DNA of 64,000 bases from CAVYUC01 sp963783085 (GCA_963783085.1 CAWAMJ010000007.1:1-64000), one strand, 5' to 3'; positions 9,514 to 19,144 are shown, counted from the first letter of the stretch. The notes: generated from the sequence alone by a model not told the origin. Numbers and translations are program-made.

Positions 9514-12210
9514 TTATTGTTCGGTTTCGGTTAAATCTTTTGTAACTGTAACGGTACCATCTTCATTAAACCTGATTTTGAAATTCAGTTTGCGGAAAAC
9601 AGAAATCATCGGTTTATTATCGCGGGTGGTTTCCGCCACTAATTTTTTAACGTCTCTCATTTTGGCAATTTCCATGCAATATTCTGTGAGCATGTGACCG
9701 AGCTCTTTCTTTTGCCACTTGTCGGTAATCAGAATGGCATATTCCATAATTTCCACATCCGGATCTGCAATTAAACGGCCCACTCCAATCAGTTTTTTCT
9801 CGCCTTCATCTTCAATTTCGGCAACAATGGCAATTTCCCGATCGTAATCAATGAAACAGTATTGTGTTGCCACATCGTGCGAGTCGAAATAGAAATCATA
9901 TCTGAAACGATGGTAAATTGATTCTTTTGAACAACTGGCCAGCAGTTTCAGCCACATTGGTTCATCTTCCGGTTTAATCGGCCGCAGAAGTACCGGCGAT
10001 CCATCTTTTAGTTGCGTTTCCCTGATAAGGCTTTCGGGGTATGGCCGTAAAATCAGGTGCGAATAATCCTTCACTTGCTTGCCCAGGATATCCTGGTCAA
10101 CAACAATTCGCGCGTCAAGCGCAATAACATCGGTTGGCGTAACAATCAGCGGGTTGATATCCAGTTCCTGGATTTCCGGATAATCGGCAGCCAGATACGA
10201 CATTCGGATTAACACTTCAATTAACTTGTTGATGTTTTTCGGTGTATCGCCGCGATAGCCTTCCAGTAACGGATAAATCTTTAGCGATTCGAGCATTTGC
10301 CGGGCAAGCTGTTCGTTTAACGGTGGAAATTCGAGCCGTTTGTCTTTGAATAGCTCTGCAGATGTCCCTCCCATTCCAATCAGCATTACCGTGCCGAACA
10401 CCGGATCTTTTTTTGTGCCGACGATCAATTCAACGGCGCCTTTGGTATCTACCATCTTTTGAACGGTAACTCCGTCAATCCGCGCGTCCGGCCGCTTTTC
10501 GGCGGCGGTTTTTACAATATTCCGGAAGGCGGCCCTCACCATTTCCTCGTCTTTCAAATTCAACGCTACCCCTCCAACATCCGATTTGTGGGTAATGTCG
10601 GGCGAATAAATTTTTAATACCACCGGGAAACCCTTTTTTTCTGCTATGGAAACTGCTTCGTCTTCCGTTGCTGCAGGCGTTGGATGCGTTGTATCGATTC
10701 CGTAATCGTTCACCAGCATTTTTGAATCATCTTCATTCAAAATTCTGGCTTTTGGGAAAACATCTTTCAGGTATTTATCTCTCAACTCATTCCTGTCGTA
10801 TTGAAATGAAACCGGAACTTCCTTGGGAGTTTCAAACAACATTTCAAGGTTATTCGAATAATTCGAGAGGGTCATAAATGCGCGGATGGCCTGCTCCGGC
10901 GCCTGGTAACTTGGAATTCCGGCCTGGTTAAACACCTGAATGCCTTTGTGCATACTGGCGCCGCCCAACCATGCAGCCATTATCGATTTTGAAGTTTTCG
11001 ATGCCAGATGTGCAATGGCTTCCGCAGTTTCCGTGGGTGCAGTCATCGCCTGCGGTGTAAGCAGTACCAGTACCGCATCAACATTTTTGTCTTCCAGCAC
11101 AATTTCAGTTGCGTGGGCAAAACGCTCGGGAGTAGCATCCCCCAGCACATCGATCGGGTTGCCGTGCGACCAGAATGGCGGCAGGTAAGCATTTAGTTTT
11201 TCCATGGTTTCATCGGAAAGGTTTACCAATTTACCGCCCCAAGAAATTAACGAGTCGGTTGCCATAACACCCGGTCCGCCTGCATTTGTAATAATTGCCA
11301 GCCGGTTTCCTTTGGGAATTCTTCGCCGGCCCACAAGGTCGGTAAAATCAAAAATGTTTCCGAAATCGTAAACCCGCGCCAAACCTGCCCTGCGGAAAAC
11401 GGCATCGTAAATGGAATCTTCGGATGCCAGCGCCCCGGTATGCGAAGCTGCGGCTGCTGCCGATTCCGGGAAACGGCCTGATTTGTATACAATAATCGGT
11501 TTTTCGCGTGAAAATGCGCGGGCTGCCGACATAAACGTGCGTGCGTTGGAAAGCGATTCAACGTACAGCACAATTGATTTTGTATTTGGATCCTGGCCAA
11601 AATAGTCGATTAAATCCCCGAAATTTACGTCCATTGAATTCCCGATGGAAACGAAATAGGAAAACCCGATGTTTGAATCGTACGCCCAGTCGAGCACCGA
11701 AGTACAAAGCGCTCCCGATTGCGAAATAAATGCAACATGCCCTTTTTTTGGCATCCCATCGGCAAAACTCACGTTCATATTGAGGCCCGGAACCAAAATC
11801 CCGAGGCAGTTGGGTCCGATAACCCGCATATCGGGAAATTTAGCTTTTTCTTCTTTTACAAGGGCTTCCAGCGCTTTACCTTCTTCGCCGGCTTCCTTAA
11901 ATCCTGCCGACATGATAATCAAGCCGTTGATTCCAGCTTCGCCACATTCGCGGACCAATTGCGGAACCAGTTTGGCGGCAGTCATTATAACTGCCAAATC
12001 GGGTGTTTTGGGCAGGCTTTTTACATCGGGGTAACAGGGTATTCCAAAAACAGCTTCGCGTTTCGGATTTACCGGATAAACAACTCCGTTAAATCCGCCT
12101 CCCACTAAATTGCGCAGGGTAATTCCGCCAACACTGTCAGGATTGTTGGAAACACCGATCAACGCAATTCTTTTTGGTTTGAAAATGCTATCTAACTTTT
12201 TAATGGCCAT
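9514..12210 (-). CDS. ADP-forming acyl-CoA synthetase fused to GNAT acetyltransferase (Pat-like)
   Basis: 898 residues from the ATG at 12210 (MAIKKLDS); an upstream ATG adds 17 unconserved residues. Domain order is CoA-binding Rossmann (about 8-100, RIALIGVSNNP), succinyl-CoA ligase-like domains (about 150-450) with phosphohistidine motif SHTGALA (His257), ATP-grasp (about 490-705, VVLKIYSPDITHKSDVGG), and GNAT N-acetyltransferase (about 740-890, GVGRLIADPDVEIMEYAI). This is the layout of Pat/YfiQ protein lysine acetyltransferases. Those described in enterobacteria have an inactive synthetase half; here the catalytic His is kept. It may therefore make acetate plus ATP from acetyl-CoA plus ADP, acetylate Acs, or both. 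Cytoplasmic. Followed by a hairpin and the sirtuin gene. Confidence 0.85.
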   Translation of the reverse strand: MAIKKLDSIFKPKRIALIGVSNNPDSVGGITLRNLVGGGFNGVVYPVNPKREAVFGIPCYPDVKSLPKTPDLAVIMTAAKLVPQLVRECGEAGINGLIIMSAGFKEAGEEGKALEALVKEEKAKFPDMRVIGPNCLGILVPGLNMNVSFADGMPKKGHVAFISQSGALCTSVLDWAYDSNIGFSYFVSIGNSMDVNFGDLIDYFGQDPNTKSIVLYVESLSNARTFMSAARAFSREKPIIVYKSGRFPESAAAAASHTGALASEDSIYDAVFRRAGLARVYDFGNIFDFTDLVGRRRIPKGNRLAIITNAGGPGVMATDSLISWGGKLVNLSDETMEKLNAYLPPFWSHGNPIDVLGDATPERFAHATEIVLEDKNVDAVLVLLTPQAMTAPTETAEAIAHLASKTSKSIMAAWLGGASMHKGIQVFNQAGIPSYQAPEQAIRAFMTLSNYSNNLEMLFETPKEVPVSFQYDRNELRDKYLKDVFPKARILNEDDSKMLVNDYGIDTTHPTPAATEDEAVSIAEKKGFPVVLKIYSPDITHKSDVGGVALNLKDEEMVRAAFRNIVKTAAEKRPDARIDGVTVQKMVDTKGAVELIVGTKKDPVFGTVMLIGMGGTSAELFKDKRLEFPPLNEQLARQMLESLKIYPLLEGYRGDTPKNINKLIEVLIRMSYLAADYPEIQELDINPLIVTPTDVIALDARIVVDQDILGKQVKDYSHLILRPYPESLIRETQLKDGSPVLLRPIKPEDEPMWLKLLASCSKESIYHRFRYDFYFDSHDVATQYCFIDYDREIAIVAEIEDEGEKKLIGVGRLIADPDVEIMEYAILITDKWQKKELGHMLTEYCMEIAKMRDVKKLVAETTRDNKPMISVFRKLNFKIRFNEDGTVTVTKDLTETEQ

Positions 12211-12470
12211 TGATTTATATTTTTGATTTTTTGAATAGTTGAACGTTATGAACAAGAACAAAAAGTTTCAGATTTTGAAGATGTAAAAATCATGAAAAAA
12301 AATCACGATAGGAAATTTTCACTGTAGCCGTTCAATATTCTGCGGAAAGGTTAAAGTTTATTTAAAATCAAAAGGTTAGCTGTTGCATTTTAGGCAATCA
12401 CTTTATGTATATGTTGAATAACACACCCATGGAATAACTGTTATATAGCATGGTTTTGAAGGACTGCAAA

Positions 12471-12802
12471 TAAAGGGGCTATATCAAAATACTTTGATTA
12501 ATTTTTGAGTCTGCTCCGAAAAGTCTGAGTTCATTGATTTTCAACTTCTTTACCCCTAACCCCTGAAGGGGAACTTGCTGAAAATCAATGAACTCTTCAA
12601 AGTCCCCTTGATGGGATTTAGGGGTTTTTGACTTTTCGGAGTGGACTCATTTTTTTACTTCCAAAATGAAAGTAACTCCGTCATTTATACCCCCATAAAT
12701 CCCCCGAAGGGGGATAATTCCTCCCCTTTCGGGGAGGTTAGGAGGGGTCTGAAGTTACAGTGTTAAATTCATAATATATATTTTTGATACAGCCCCCTTT
12801 AT
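12471..12802. mobile_element. MITE-like palindromic element in a 616-bp non-coding gap
   Basis: The 12211-12826 interval has no credible gene. Most of it is a roughly 330-bp element with imperfect terminal inverted repeats: TAAAGGGGCTATATCAAAAT at 12471 and its near complement (TTTTTGATACAGCCCCCTTT) ending about 12800. Nested inside are another inverted pair (GCTCCGAAAAGTC near 12513 and GACTTTTCGGAG near 12630), GAGTTCATTGATTTTCA against TGAAAATCAATGAACTC, and several C/G-rich palindromes such as CCCCCGAAGGGGG. No transposase is present. It is best read as a non-autonomous, foldable insertion of the kind common between Bacteroidota genes. Exact ends and target duplication are uncertain. Confidence 0.55.
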
Positions 12803-12826
12803 CATGGCAAATTCCAGATAACCGGA

Positions 12827-13402
12827 TTATTTAAGAATTTTGTTTCTGTCGCCAATGGGTAAAACTACTTTTTTCTGAGTTTCATTAATAACATCAGCCA
12901 TAGCCAGATAAATAGCAGACAGTCCGCAAATAATACCTTCGAAGCCGGCTATTTTGCCAACAACCACTGAACCCGACCAATCCCGGATAGCAAGGAGCAG
13001 AAATAGAATCCACAACGTAAGAAAAACGAATTGAAGGGCGCGGTTGTTTCCAAACGTTCCAATCCACATCATAAAAGTAAAAACGCCCCACATAAACAGG
13101 TACCAGCCCATAAAACCGGCCGGCGGCGCTTCCAGCCAACCAATTTTTGGAAATACAATCAGGAACACCAGCGTAAGCCAAAATAAACCGTACGAAGTGA
13201 AAGCAGTCGTTCCAAATGTATTACCCTTTTTGAATTCCAGAATTCCGGCAATAATCTGGCCGATGCCACCATAAAATATTCCCATGGCAAGAATCATCGA
13301 GCCAAGCGGGAAAAAGCCTGCATTGTGGATGTTTAACAGCACAGTTGTCATTCCAAACCCCATTAATCCCAACGGGGCAGGATTGGATAATTTGTTTTCC
13401 AT
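12827..13402 (-). CDS. satP: acetate uptake transporter, AceTr/SatP (GPR1/FUN34/YaaH) family
   Basis: 191 residues with six predicted transmembrane helices and the family signature NPAPLGLMGFGMTT at the N-terminus. Conserved aromatic/Gly segments are FYGGIGQIIAGILEFKKGNTFG and TSYGLFWL. These inner-membrane proteins carry acetate and succinate. The gene follows acs by 35 bases on the same strand, so uptake and activation of acetate are probably expressed together. The start is the first ATG that preserves the complete signature. Confidence 0.9.
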   Translation of the reverse strand: MENKLSNPAPLGLMGFGMTTVLLNIHNAGFFPLGSMILAMGIFYGGIGQIIAGILEFKKGNTFGTTAFTSYGLFWLTLVFLIVFPKIGWLEAPPAGFMGWYLFMWGVFTFMMWIGTFGNNRALQFVFLTLWILFLLLAIRDWSGSVVVGKIAGFEGIICGLSAIYLAMADVINETQKKVVLPIGDRNKILK

Positions 13403-13437
13403 AATATTTAATTTAAGTAAGATTGATTAGTTTTTAC

Positions 13438-15363
13438 TCATCCGCGTTTCACTTCTACTTTGGCCCCGTTGATGATTTCTTCAACTACGCCCGGATCAAG
13501 CAACGTGGATGTATCACCGAGATTGGTTGCGTCTCCTTCGCCGATTTTCCGGAGAATTCGCCGCATGATTTTTCCTGAACGGGTTTTTGGCAGACCACTA
13601 ACTATCTGAATTTTATCGGGTTTGGCAATCGGACCTATAAATTTGGTTACCGTAGCACGGATTTCATTTTCAATGTTCATCATTTCGTGGTCAGATAAAT
13701 CGTCGCAGATAACGTAGGCATAAATTCCCGAACCTTTAATTTCGTGTGGATAGCCCACAACAGCCGATTCAACAACTTTCGGGTGCTGGTTGATAGCGTC
13801 TTCCACTTCAGCCGTTCCAATCCTGTGTCCGGAAACATTTATAACATCGTCAATTCTGCCGATGATCCGGTAATAACCTTCTTCGTCGCGCTTGGCGCCG
13901 TCGCCGGTGAGGTACAACCCCGGAAATGCAGAAAAGTAAGTTTGGAAACAACGCTGATGGTCGCCGTAGGTAGTGCGCAACATTCCCGGCCACGGGAATT
14001 TGATGCATAAAATACCTTCCACTCCGTTCCCTTTCAGTTCATTTCCTTCGGGATCGACCAGAACCGGTTGTATTCCCGGAAACGGCAGAGTTGCCAGCGA
14101 TGGTTTTGTTGGTGTAATTCCGGCCAGCGGTGTTATCATGATTCCGCCGGTTTCCGTCTGCCACCAGGTGTCAACAATCGGGCATTTTCCTTTTCCTACT
14201 GTGTCATGATACCAGCGCCATGCTTCCTCGTTAATGGGTTCGCCCACCGTTCCCAGCACTTTCAGCGAGCTTAAATCGTGTTTGGTCACCCATTCGTCGC
14301 CCTGTGCCACCAATGCGCGAATGGCTGTTGGGGCTGTATAAAACTGGTTGACCTTGTATTTATCAACAATGTCCCAGAACCGGCCTGCATCGGGCCACGT
14401 GGGAACACCTTCGAACATCACTGTAGTGGCGCCTGCCAGCAGCGGTCCGTAAACAATGTAGGAATGACCGGTCACCCAACCGATATCAGCTGTGCACCAG
14501 AAAATATCTCCGTCGCTGTACTGGAAAACATTTTTGAACGTATATTCAGTATAAATCATGTATCCGGCTGTTGTATGGACAACACCTTTCGGTTTTCCGG
14601 TAGAGCCTGATGTATATAAGATGAAAAGCGGGTCTTCGGCATCCATTACCTCTGCTGTGTTTTCAGTATCAACATCTTCAATTAAATCGTGCCACCAGGT
14701 ATCGCGGCCGTCCTCAAATTTAATGTTGTCGCCGGTTCGTTTCAGCACCACAACATGTTTAACAGAAGGACAATTAGCCAGCGCTTCGTCAACAATCGAT
14801 TTTAACGGAACTGTTTTGGTGCCGCGGAAACCCCCGTCAGAAGTGATAACTGCTTTTGCTTCGGCATCAACAATCCGGTCGCCGAGCGCCGTGGCAGAAA
14901 AGCCTGCAAAAACGATGGAATGGATCGCCCCGATACGCGCACAAGCCATCATTGCAATGGCAAGTTCGGGCACCATCGGAAGGTAAATAGCCACCCGATC
15001 GCCTTTTTCAATTCCCATTTTTTTCAGGGCATTTGCAAATTGTTTTACTTTATCAAACAACTCCCCGTATGTCAGTTTTACTTCTTTTTCTTTCGGATCA
15101 TTTGGTTCCCAGATAATTGCCACCTGATCTTTTCGCATGAACATGTTTCGCTCGAAAATATTTTCAGTAATGTTCAGTTTGCCGTTAACGAACCATTTTA
15201 CATCCGGCGCATTTTCTCCCTTAAATTTCCAGTCGAGCACGCGATCCCATTTTTTTCTCCAAAAATAGCTTTCGGCAATGTGTCCCCAGAATTCTTCCGG
15301 TTCGGCAACGCTTTCATTGTACTTCTGGAAGTATTCAGCAAGACTTGTAATTTTATTTACCAT
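13438..15363 (-). CDS. acs: acetyl-CoA synthetase (AMP-forming)
   Basis: 641 residues, normal length for Acs. Visible are the ACS N-terminal domain (YFQKYNESV..PEEFW), the adenylate-forming signature YTSGSTGKPKGV, the acetate-pocket region DTWWQTETGG, the hinge motif YRIIGRIDDVINVSGHRIGT, and the C-terminal PKTRSGKIMRR motif with Lys at about 598. That lysine is essential for adenylate formation and is the site acetylated by Pat enzymes and deacetylated by sirtuins in well-studied bacteria. Forms acetyl-CoA from acetate, ATP and CoA in the cytoplasm. It is first in a probable operon with satP; Pat-like and Sir2 genes follow further down the same strand. Confidence 0.95.
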   Translation of the reverse strand: MVNKITSLAEYFQKYNESVAEPEEFWGHIAESYFWRKKWDRVLDWKFKGENAPDVKWFVNGKLNITENIFERNMFMRKDQVAIIWEPNDPKEKEVKLTYGELFDKVKQFANALKKMGIEKGDRVAIYLPMVPELAIAMMACARIGAIHSIVFAGFSATALGDRIVDAEAKAVITSDGGFRGTKTVPLKSIVDEALANCPSVKHVVVLKRTGDNIKFEDGRDTWWHDLIEDVDTENTAEVMDAEDPLFILYTSGSTGKPKGVVHTTAGYMIYTEYTFKNVFQYSDGDIFWCTADIGWVTGHSYIVYGPLLAGATTVMFEGVPTWPDAGRFWDIVDKYKVNQFYTAPTAIRALVAQGDEWVTKHDLSSLKVLGTVGEPINEEAWRWYHDTVGKGKCPIVDTWWQTETGGIMITPLAGITPTKPSLATLPFPGIQPVLVDPEGNELKGNGVEGILCIKFPWPGMLRTTYGDHQRCFQTYFSAFPGLYLTGDGAKRDEEGYYRIIGRIDDVINVSGHRIGTAEVEDAINQHPKVVESAVVGYPHEIKGSGIYAYVICDDLSDHEMMNIENEIRATVTKFIGPIAKPDKIQIVSGLPKTRSGKIMRRILRKIGEGDATNLGDTSTLLDPGVVEEIINGAKVEVKRG

Positions 15364-15753
15364 AATTGAAACTTTTTAAGATTTATGTATAACTAAATAA
15401 ATTTTGCGATTGTTCATATTTCCAAGATGCTATCTGTTTATACCCCCCGAAGCGCGTTTTAAGCTGGCGGATTTTTCCTAAATTCATTTAAAATTACAGT
15501 GGCTTCGAATAAATTCGCGAAACAATGAGACCACAAATATGGTAAACCGATGCTGTACACTTTTGTTCTTCTCAGAGTTTAAAAGATGCTCTGAAATTAA
15601 TACAAAAAAGTTTTTATTGAAATGTTTTTTAATATATTGTACAACACGTGTTTTTACTGAACAAATCACAGGAAAGATAGCTTATATATGCACTCTTTTT
15701 AGTAAATTATAAAGCCCTTCCGGCTGTTGAACCTAAAAATCAAAGCCAAAAAA
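15364..15753. other. divergent intergenic region between acs and acetate kinase genes
   Basis: 390 bases between genes reading away from each other, so it must hold both promoters. It is AT-rich. A short open frame on the minus strand (15484-15669) has no recognisable features and is not called. I see no convincing operator dyad or riboswitch. Confidence 0.5.
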
Positions 15754-16968
15754 ATGAAAGCACTGGTATTAAATTGCGGAAGTTCTTCTCTTAAATTTCA
15801 TTTATATGAAATGCCCAGGGAAATATTGATGGTGCAAGGTTCTGCAGAAAAAAACGACTCGGGAAATGCTTCGCTGTCCATAAAATGGAGAAATAAGGAG
15901 GTGTTTCACAGGGAATGGCAGGAATTTTCGCTGGAAGAAATATTAACATGTGTTTTGAACGAACTTCAGGATCCGAAGAATCATGGTGTGGATTCGCTCA
16001 GTGAAATTGATGTGGTGGGGCACCGTTTGATACACGGCCGCGAAAATGACGATGACGTGGTTGAAATAACGGGCCACCTTATTTCATACATGAAATCGAA
16101 TATTTCGCTGGCGCCGTTGCATTATCCCGCAAACCTGCGAGGAATTCTGGCAATAAAGAAACTGGCTCCCAATGTACTGCAGACCGGAGTTTTCGATTCT
16201 GCTTTTCACCGGACGTTACCACCCAAAGCTTTTTTGTACGGAATTCCAATGAATTGGTACCGGGAACATCACATTCGGAAGTATGGTTTTCATGGCATAT
16301 CGCACAAGTATGTGGCACAGCGTTCCTGCGAAATAACCGATGTGTATTTCGAAAAGAGTAAAATTATCACCTGTCATCTGGGCAACGGCGCTTCAGTTGC
16401 CGCCATCAGAAACGGAAAATCAATAGATACTTCCATGGGAATGACGCCTGTGGAAGGTTTGTTAATGGGTACGCGAAGTGGTGATATAGATGCCGGTGTG
16501 CTGGTTTATCTTCAGCAAAATTATAAACTCAGCGCCGGTGAAATTAATTCCCTGATTAACGAAAGGGGAGGTTTACTCGGATTGTCCGGTGTTTCTTCTG
16601 ATTACCGCGAAGTGGAGAAAGCTGCGGCGTCAGGAAATAAAAATGCTAAAATTGCGCTCGATGTTTACCATTACCGGATAAAAAAATACATTGGCTCTTA
16701 CCTGGCAGTCCTGGGCGGGGCGCATTTGCTGGTTTTTACCGGCGGAGTTGGAGAAAACAGCGTTCAGGCGCGCGAGGAAATTTGCAGCGGAATGGAAGAT
16801 TTGGGAATTTCGCTTTCCCATTCGCTCAACCAGGATGTGAACGGCACAGAAGCAGTGATTAGTAAAACCGCCTCGAAAATACAGGTTGTGGTTGTGCCAA
16901 CAAACGAACAACTGATGATTGCCAGGGAAGCTGCAAAACTGGTAATGCGCAAGGAAAAAAAGCCGTAG
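15754..16968 (+). CDS. ackA: acetate kinase
   Basis: 404 residues from the ATG at 15754; the longer frame begins with TTG. Acetokinase-family motifs are all present: N-terminal VLNCGSSSLKF, GHRLIHGRE (usual VHGG slightly altered), FDSAFHRTLP, YGFHGISHKYV, phosphate loop CHLGNGAS, DTSMGMTPVEGLLMGTRSGD, and the C-terminal adenosine site FTGGVGENS. It interconverts acetyl phosphate plus ADP and acetate plus ATP. No pta gene is nearby; the downstream phosphotransacylase is of the Ptb type. The gap to ptb is about 145 bases, so co-transcription is possible but not certain. Confidence 0.88.
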   Translation: MKALVLNCGSSSLKFHLYEMPREILMVQGSAEKNDSGNASLSIKWRNKEVFHREWQEFSLEEILTCVLNELQDPKNHGVDSLSEIDVVGHRLIHGRENDDDVVEITGHLISYMKSNISLAPLHYPANLRGILAIKKLAPNVLQTGVFDSAFHRTLPPKAFLYGIPMNWYREHHIRKYGFHGISHKYVAQRSCEITDVYFEKSKIITCHLGNGASVAAIRNGKSIDTSMGMTPVEGLLMGTRSGDIDAGVLVYLQQNYKLSAGEINSLINERGGLLGLSGVSSDYREVEKAAASGNKNAKIALDVYHYRIKKYIGSYLAVLGGAHLLVFTGGVGENSVQAREEICSGMEDLGISLSHSLNQDVNGTEAVISKTASKIQVVVVPTNEQLMIAREAAKLVMRKEKKP

Positions 16969-17113
16969 GATGAAATTCCCGAACCAAAAAGCGGTTTTTA
17001 CTTTTCGTTTAAAAGAAGGAAATTTAACTTCATGGTTTACAACATATTTTTTACTGAGAAAAATTATCTCCCGGAACATAATAATCTTCTAATTTCGGAA
17101 AAAAATTGCAGAC

Positions 17114-18016
17114 ATGGCCATCAGAAACTTTAACGAATTACTTGAAACAGTAAAAAACCAACCTGAAAAACGGCTGGTTACCGTAAATGGTGTGGACGAA
17201 AATACGCTCGAAGCTCTGGACGAAGCGGTAAAACTGGGATTGGTTTCGGCAATATTAACCGGCGATAAATCAAAAATTGAGGAAACCTGCGCCAATTTGA
17301 ACATCGACACCGCCAAATATCAGATAATTCATACCGAAACAATTAAAGAAGCGGCTGAAACAGCGGTCGGTTTAATAAACGATGGAAAGGCCGATATGAT
17401 TATGAAAGGCCTGGTATCGACCGACCAGTTTATGAGAGTGCTGCTGAAAAAAGAATACGAACTTGTTTCGCCCAAAGGAATTTTGTTGCATGTGGCGCTG
17501 ATGGAAAATCGAAATTACCACAAGCTGCTGGCTTTTTCCGATGCCGGTGTTATTCCGTATCCCGATTTAAAACAGAAAATTGAAATGACCCGGCACCTTA
17601 TACAAATTTCGAAAGCGCTCGGAAATGAACATCCCAAAGTGGCTGTGATAGCGCCAACCGAACAAATTATTATTTCCATTCAGTCGTGCATGGATGGCGC
17701 CACAATCGCGAAAATGTCGGAGCATGGTCAGATAGAAGATGGAATTGTAGACGGCCCAATGGCGCTGGATGTGGCTATTAACCGCGAAGCTGCCCTGATA
17801 AAGGGTTTTACCTCTACTGTTGCTGGCGACGCCGACTGTCTGCTTTTTCCGAACATAGATGCTGCCAATGTGTTTTATAAAACCAATTCAAAGTTGTGCA
17901 AAGCGCAAATGGCCGGAATAATCGCAGGTGCAAAAGTGCCGGCAATTGTTTCTTCGCGTGGCGACAGCGAGAAAACAAAGTTAAATTCCATTGCATTGGC
18001 ATCATTAATCAGCTAA
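17114..18016 (+). CDS. ptb: phosphate butyryltransferase (phosphotransbutyrylase)
   Basis: 300 residues, the size of Ptb rather than bacterial Pta. PTA_PTB fold with AILTGDKSKIEE, ADMIMKGLVSTDQFMRVLL, GILLHVALME, FSDAGVIPYPDLKQK, VAVIAPTE and the C-terminal AGIIAGAKVPAIVSSRGDS. It swaps CoA and phosphate on short acyl groups, making acyl phosphate for the kinase encoded nine bases downstream. Specificity for butyryl, branched or acetyl groups cannot be read from the sequence. The start ATG at 17114 is the only one close to the conserved N-terminus. Confidence 0.9.
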   Translation: MAIRNFNELLETVKNQPEKRLVTVNGVDENTLEALDEAVKLGLVSAILTGDKSKIEETCANLNIDTAKYQIIHTETIKEAAETAVGLINDGKADMIMKGLVSTDQFMRVLLKKEYELVSPKGILLHVALMENRNYHKLLAFSDAGVIPYPDLKQKIEMTRHLIQISKALGNEHPKVAVIAPTEQIIISIQSCMDGATIAKMSEHGQIEDGIVDGPMALDVAINREAALIKGFTSTVAGDADCLLFPNIDAANVFYKTNSKLCKAQMAGIIAGAKVPAIVSSRGDSEKTKLNSIALASLIS

Positions 18017-18025
18017 ATCGTTTGA

Positions 18026-19099
18026 ATGTTCCGTATTCTTGCAATAAACCCGGGTTCTACTTCCACAAAATTTGCCGTTTATTTCGACGAAAAATGTATT
18101 CTGAACAAAACCATTCGTCATTCCATGGAAGAACTGATGCGGTATAAAACCGTTATCGATCAGTTCGATTTTCGCAAAGGATACATCATTGATGCCATTG
18201 CAGAAGAAGGGATTGATGTTGATTCAATTAAATTTATAATTGGTCGCGGGGGATTGACTTATCCATTGGAATCCGGGGTTTACCGGGTAAACCACCGGAT
18301 GATTCAACATGCCCGCGAGGGAATTTACGGACAGCACGCAAGTAATTTAGGCCCGCTGCTTGCCGACTACATTGCACTTCAGATTCCTTTCGCCCGGGCT
18401 TTTGTTGCCGACCCGGTGGTAACCGACGAACTTGAAGATGTGGCCCGTATTGCCGGTCATCCAAATTTCGAGCGCCGCTCCGTTTTTCACGCCCTGAACC
18501 AAAAGGCAACCGCCCGTTCGCATGCCCGGAAAACCGGAAGGAAATACGAAGATTTGAACCTGATAGTAGCACACCTGGGCGGCGGAATTTCAGTGGGCGC
18601 GCATAAAAAGGGGAGGGTAGTGGATGTAAATAATGCATTCGACGGCGAAGGAGCTTTTAGCCCCGAGCGTTCCGGAACTTTGCCTGCGGGGCAGTTGATA
18701 GAGATTTGTTTTTCGGGAAATTATTCAAAAGAACAGGTACAGCGAATGGTGGTTGGCGAGGGTGGATTTGTTGGTTACCTCGGAACAAATGATGCCAGCG
18801 AGGTGGAAAAAATGGCTGCCGGCGGCAACGAAAATGCAAAGCTCATTCAAGACGCGCTTTTTTACCAGGTTTCAAAAATGATAGGCGAAATGGCTGTGGT
18901 GCTGGAAGGAAAGACAGATGCGATTTTGCTTACCGGCGGACTTGCACACAGCCGGCAACTGGTAAAATACGTCCGGTCAAAAACTGAATTCATTGGTCCG
19001 GTTTTTATCTACCCGGGTGAAGACGAACTGGAAGCGCTGGCCGCAAACGCCCTTCGTGTAGCCCGCGGCGAAGCGGAAGTGAAAGAGTATGTAAAATGA
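18026..19099 (+). CDS. buk: butyrate kinase
   Basis: 357 residues, full length for Buk. Acetokinase-type ASKHA motifs are RILAINPGSTSTKFAVY at the N-terminus, FIIGRGG, HASNLGPLLAD, FVADPVVTDEL, HLGGGISVGAHKKGRVVDVNNA, the substrate loop GEGAFSPERSGTLP, and ILLTGGLAHS. Converts butyryl (or branched acyl) phosphate plus ADP to the acid plus ATP. It begins nine bases after ptb, a classic ptb-buk operon. Likely direction in the cell is ATP formation from acyl-CoA left over from fermentation or amino-acid breakdown (inference). Confidence 0.93.
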   Translation: MFRILAINPGSTSTKFAVYFDEKCILNKTIRHSMEELMRYKTVIDQFDFRKGYIIDAIAEEGIDVDSIKFIIGRGGLTYPLESGVYRVNHRMIQHAREGIYGQHASNLGPLLADYIALQIPFARAFVADPVVTDELEDVARIAGHPNFERRSVFHALNQKATARSHARKTGRKYEDLNLIVAHLGGGISVGAHKKGRVVDVNNAFDGEGAFSPERSGTLPAGQLIEICFSGNYSKEQVQRMVVGEGGFVGYLGTNDASEVEKMAAGGNENAKLIQDALFYQVSKMIGEMAVVLEGKTDAILLTGGLAHSRQLVKYVRSKTEFIGPVFIYPGEDELEALAANALRVARGEAEVKEYVK

Positions 19100-19114
19100 A
19101 CCTTCTGTTCATTT

Positions 19115-19144
19115 GCCGGTAATGTTACCGGCCTCTCCGTTTTT
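19115..19144 (+). terminator. possible terminator after buk
   Basis: Perfect dyad GCCGGTAA-TG-TTACCGGC at 19115-19132, followed seven bases later by five T. The tight loop and the gap to the T run lower confidence, but the position 15 bases after the buk stop is right. Confidence 0.45.

Noticed and set aside
15484..15669. 61-codon minus-strand open frame between acs and the acetate kinase gene
   Set aside because: AT-rich, no recognisable motif, and it lies in a region that must hold two divergent promoters.
18234..18638. Long antisense open frames over buk and other conserved genes
   Set aside because: They are shadows of strongly conserved coding sequence on the other strand.
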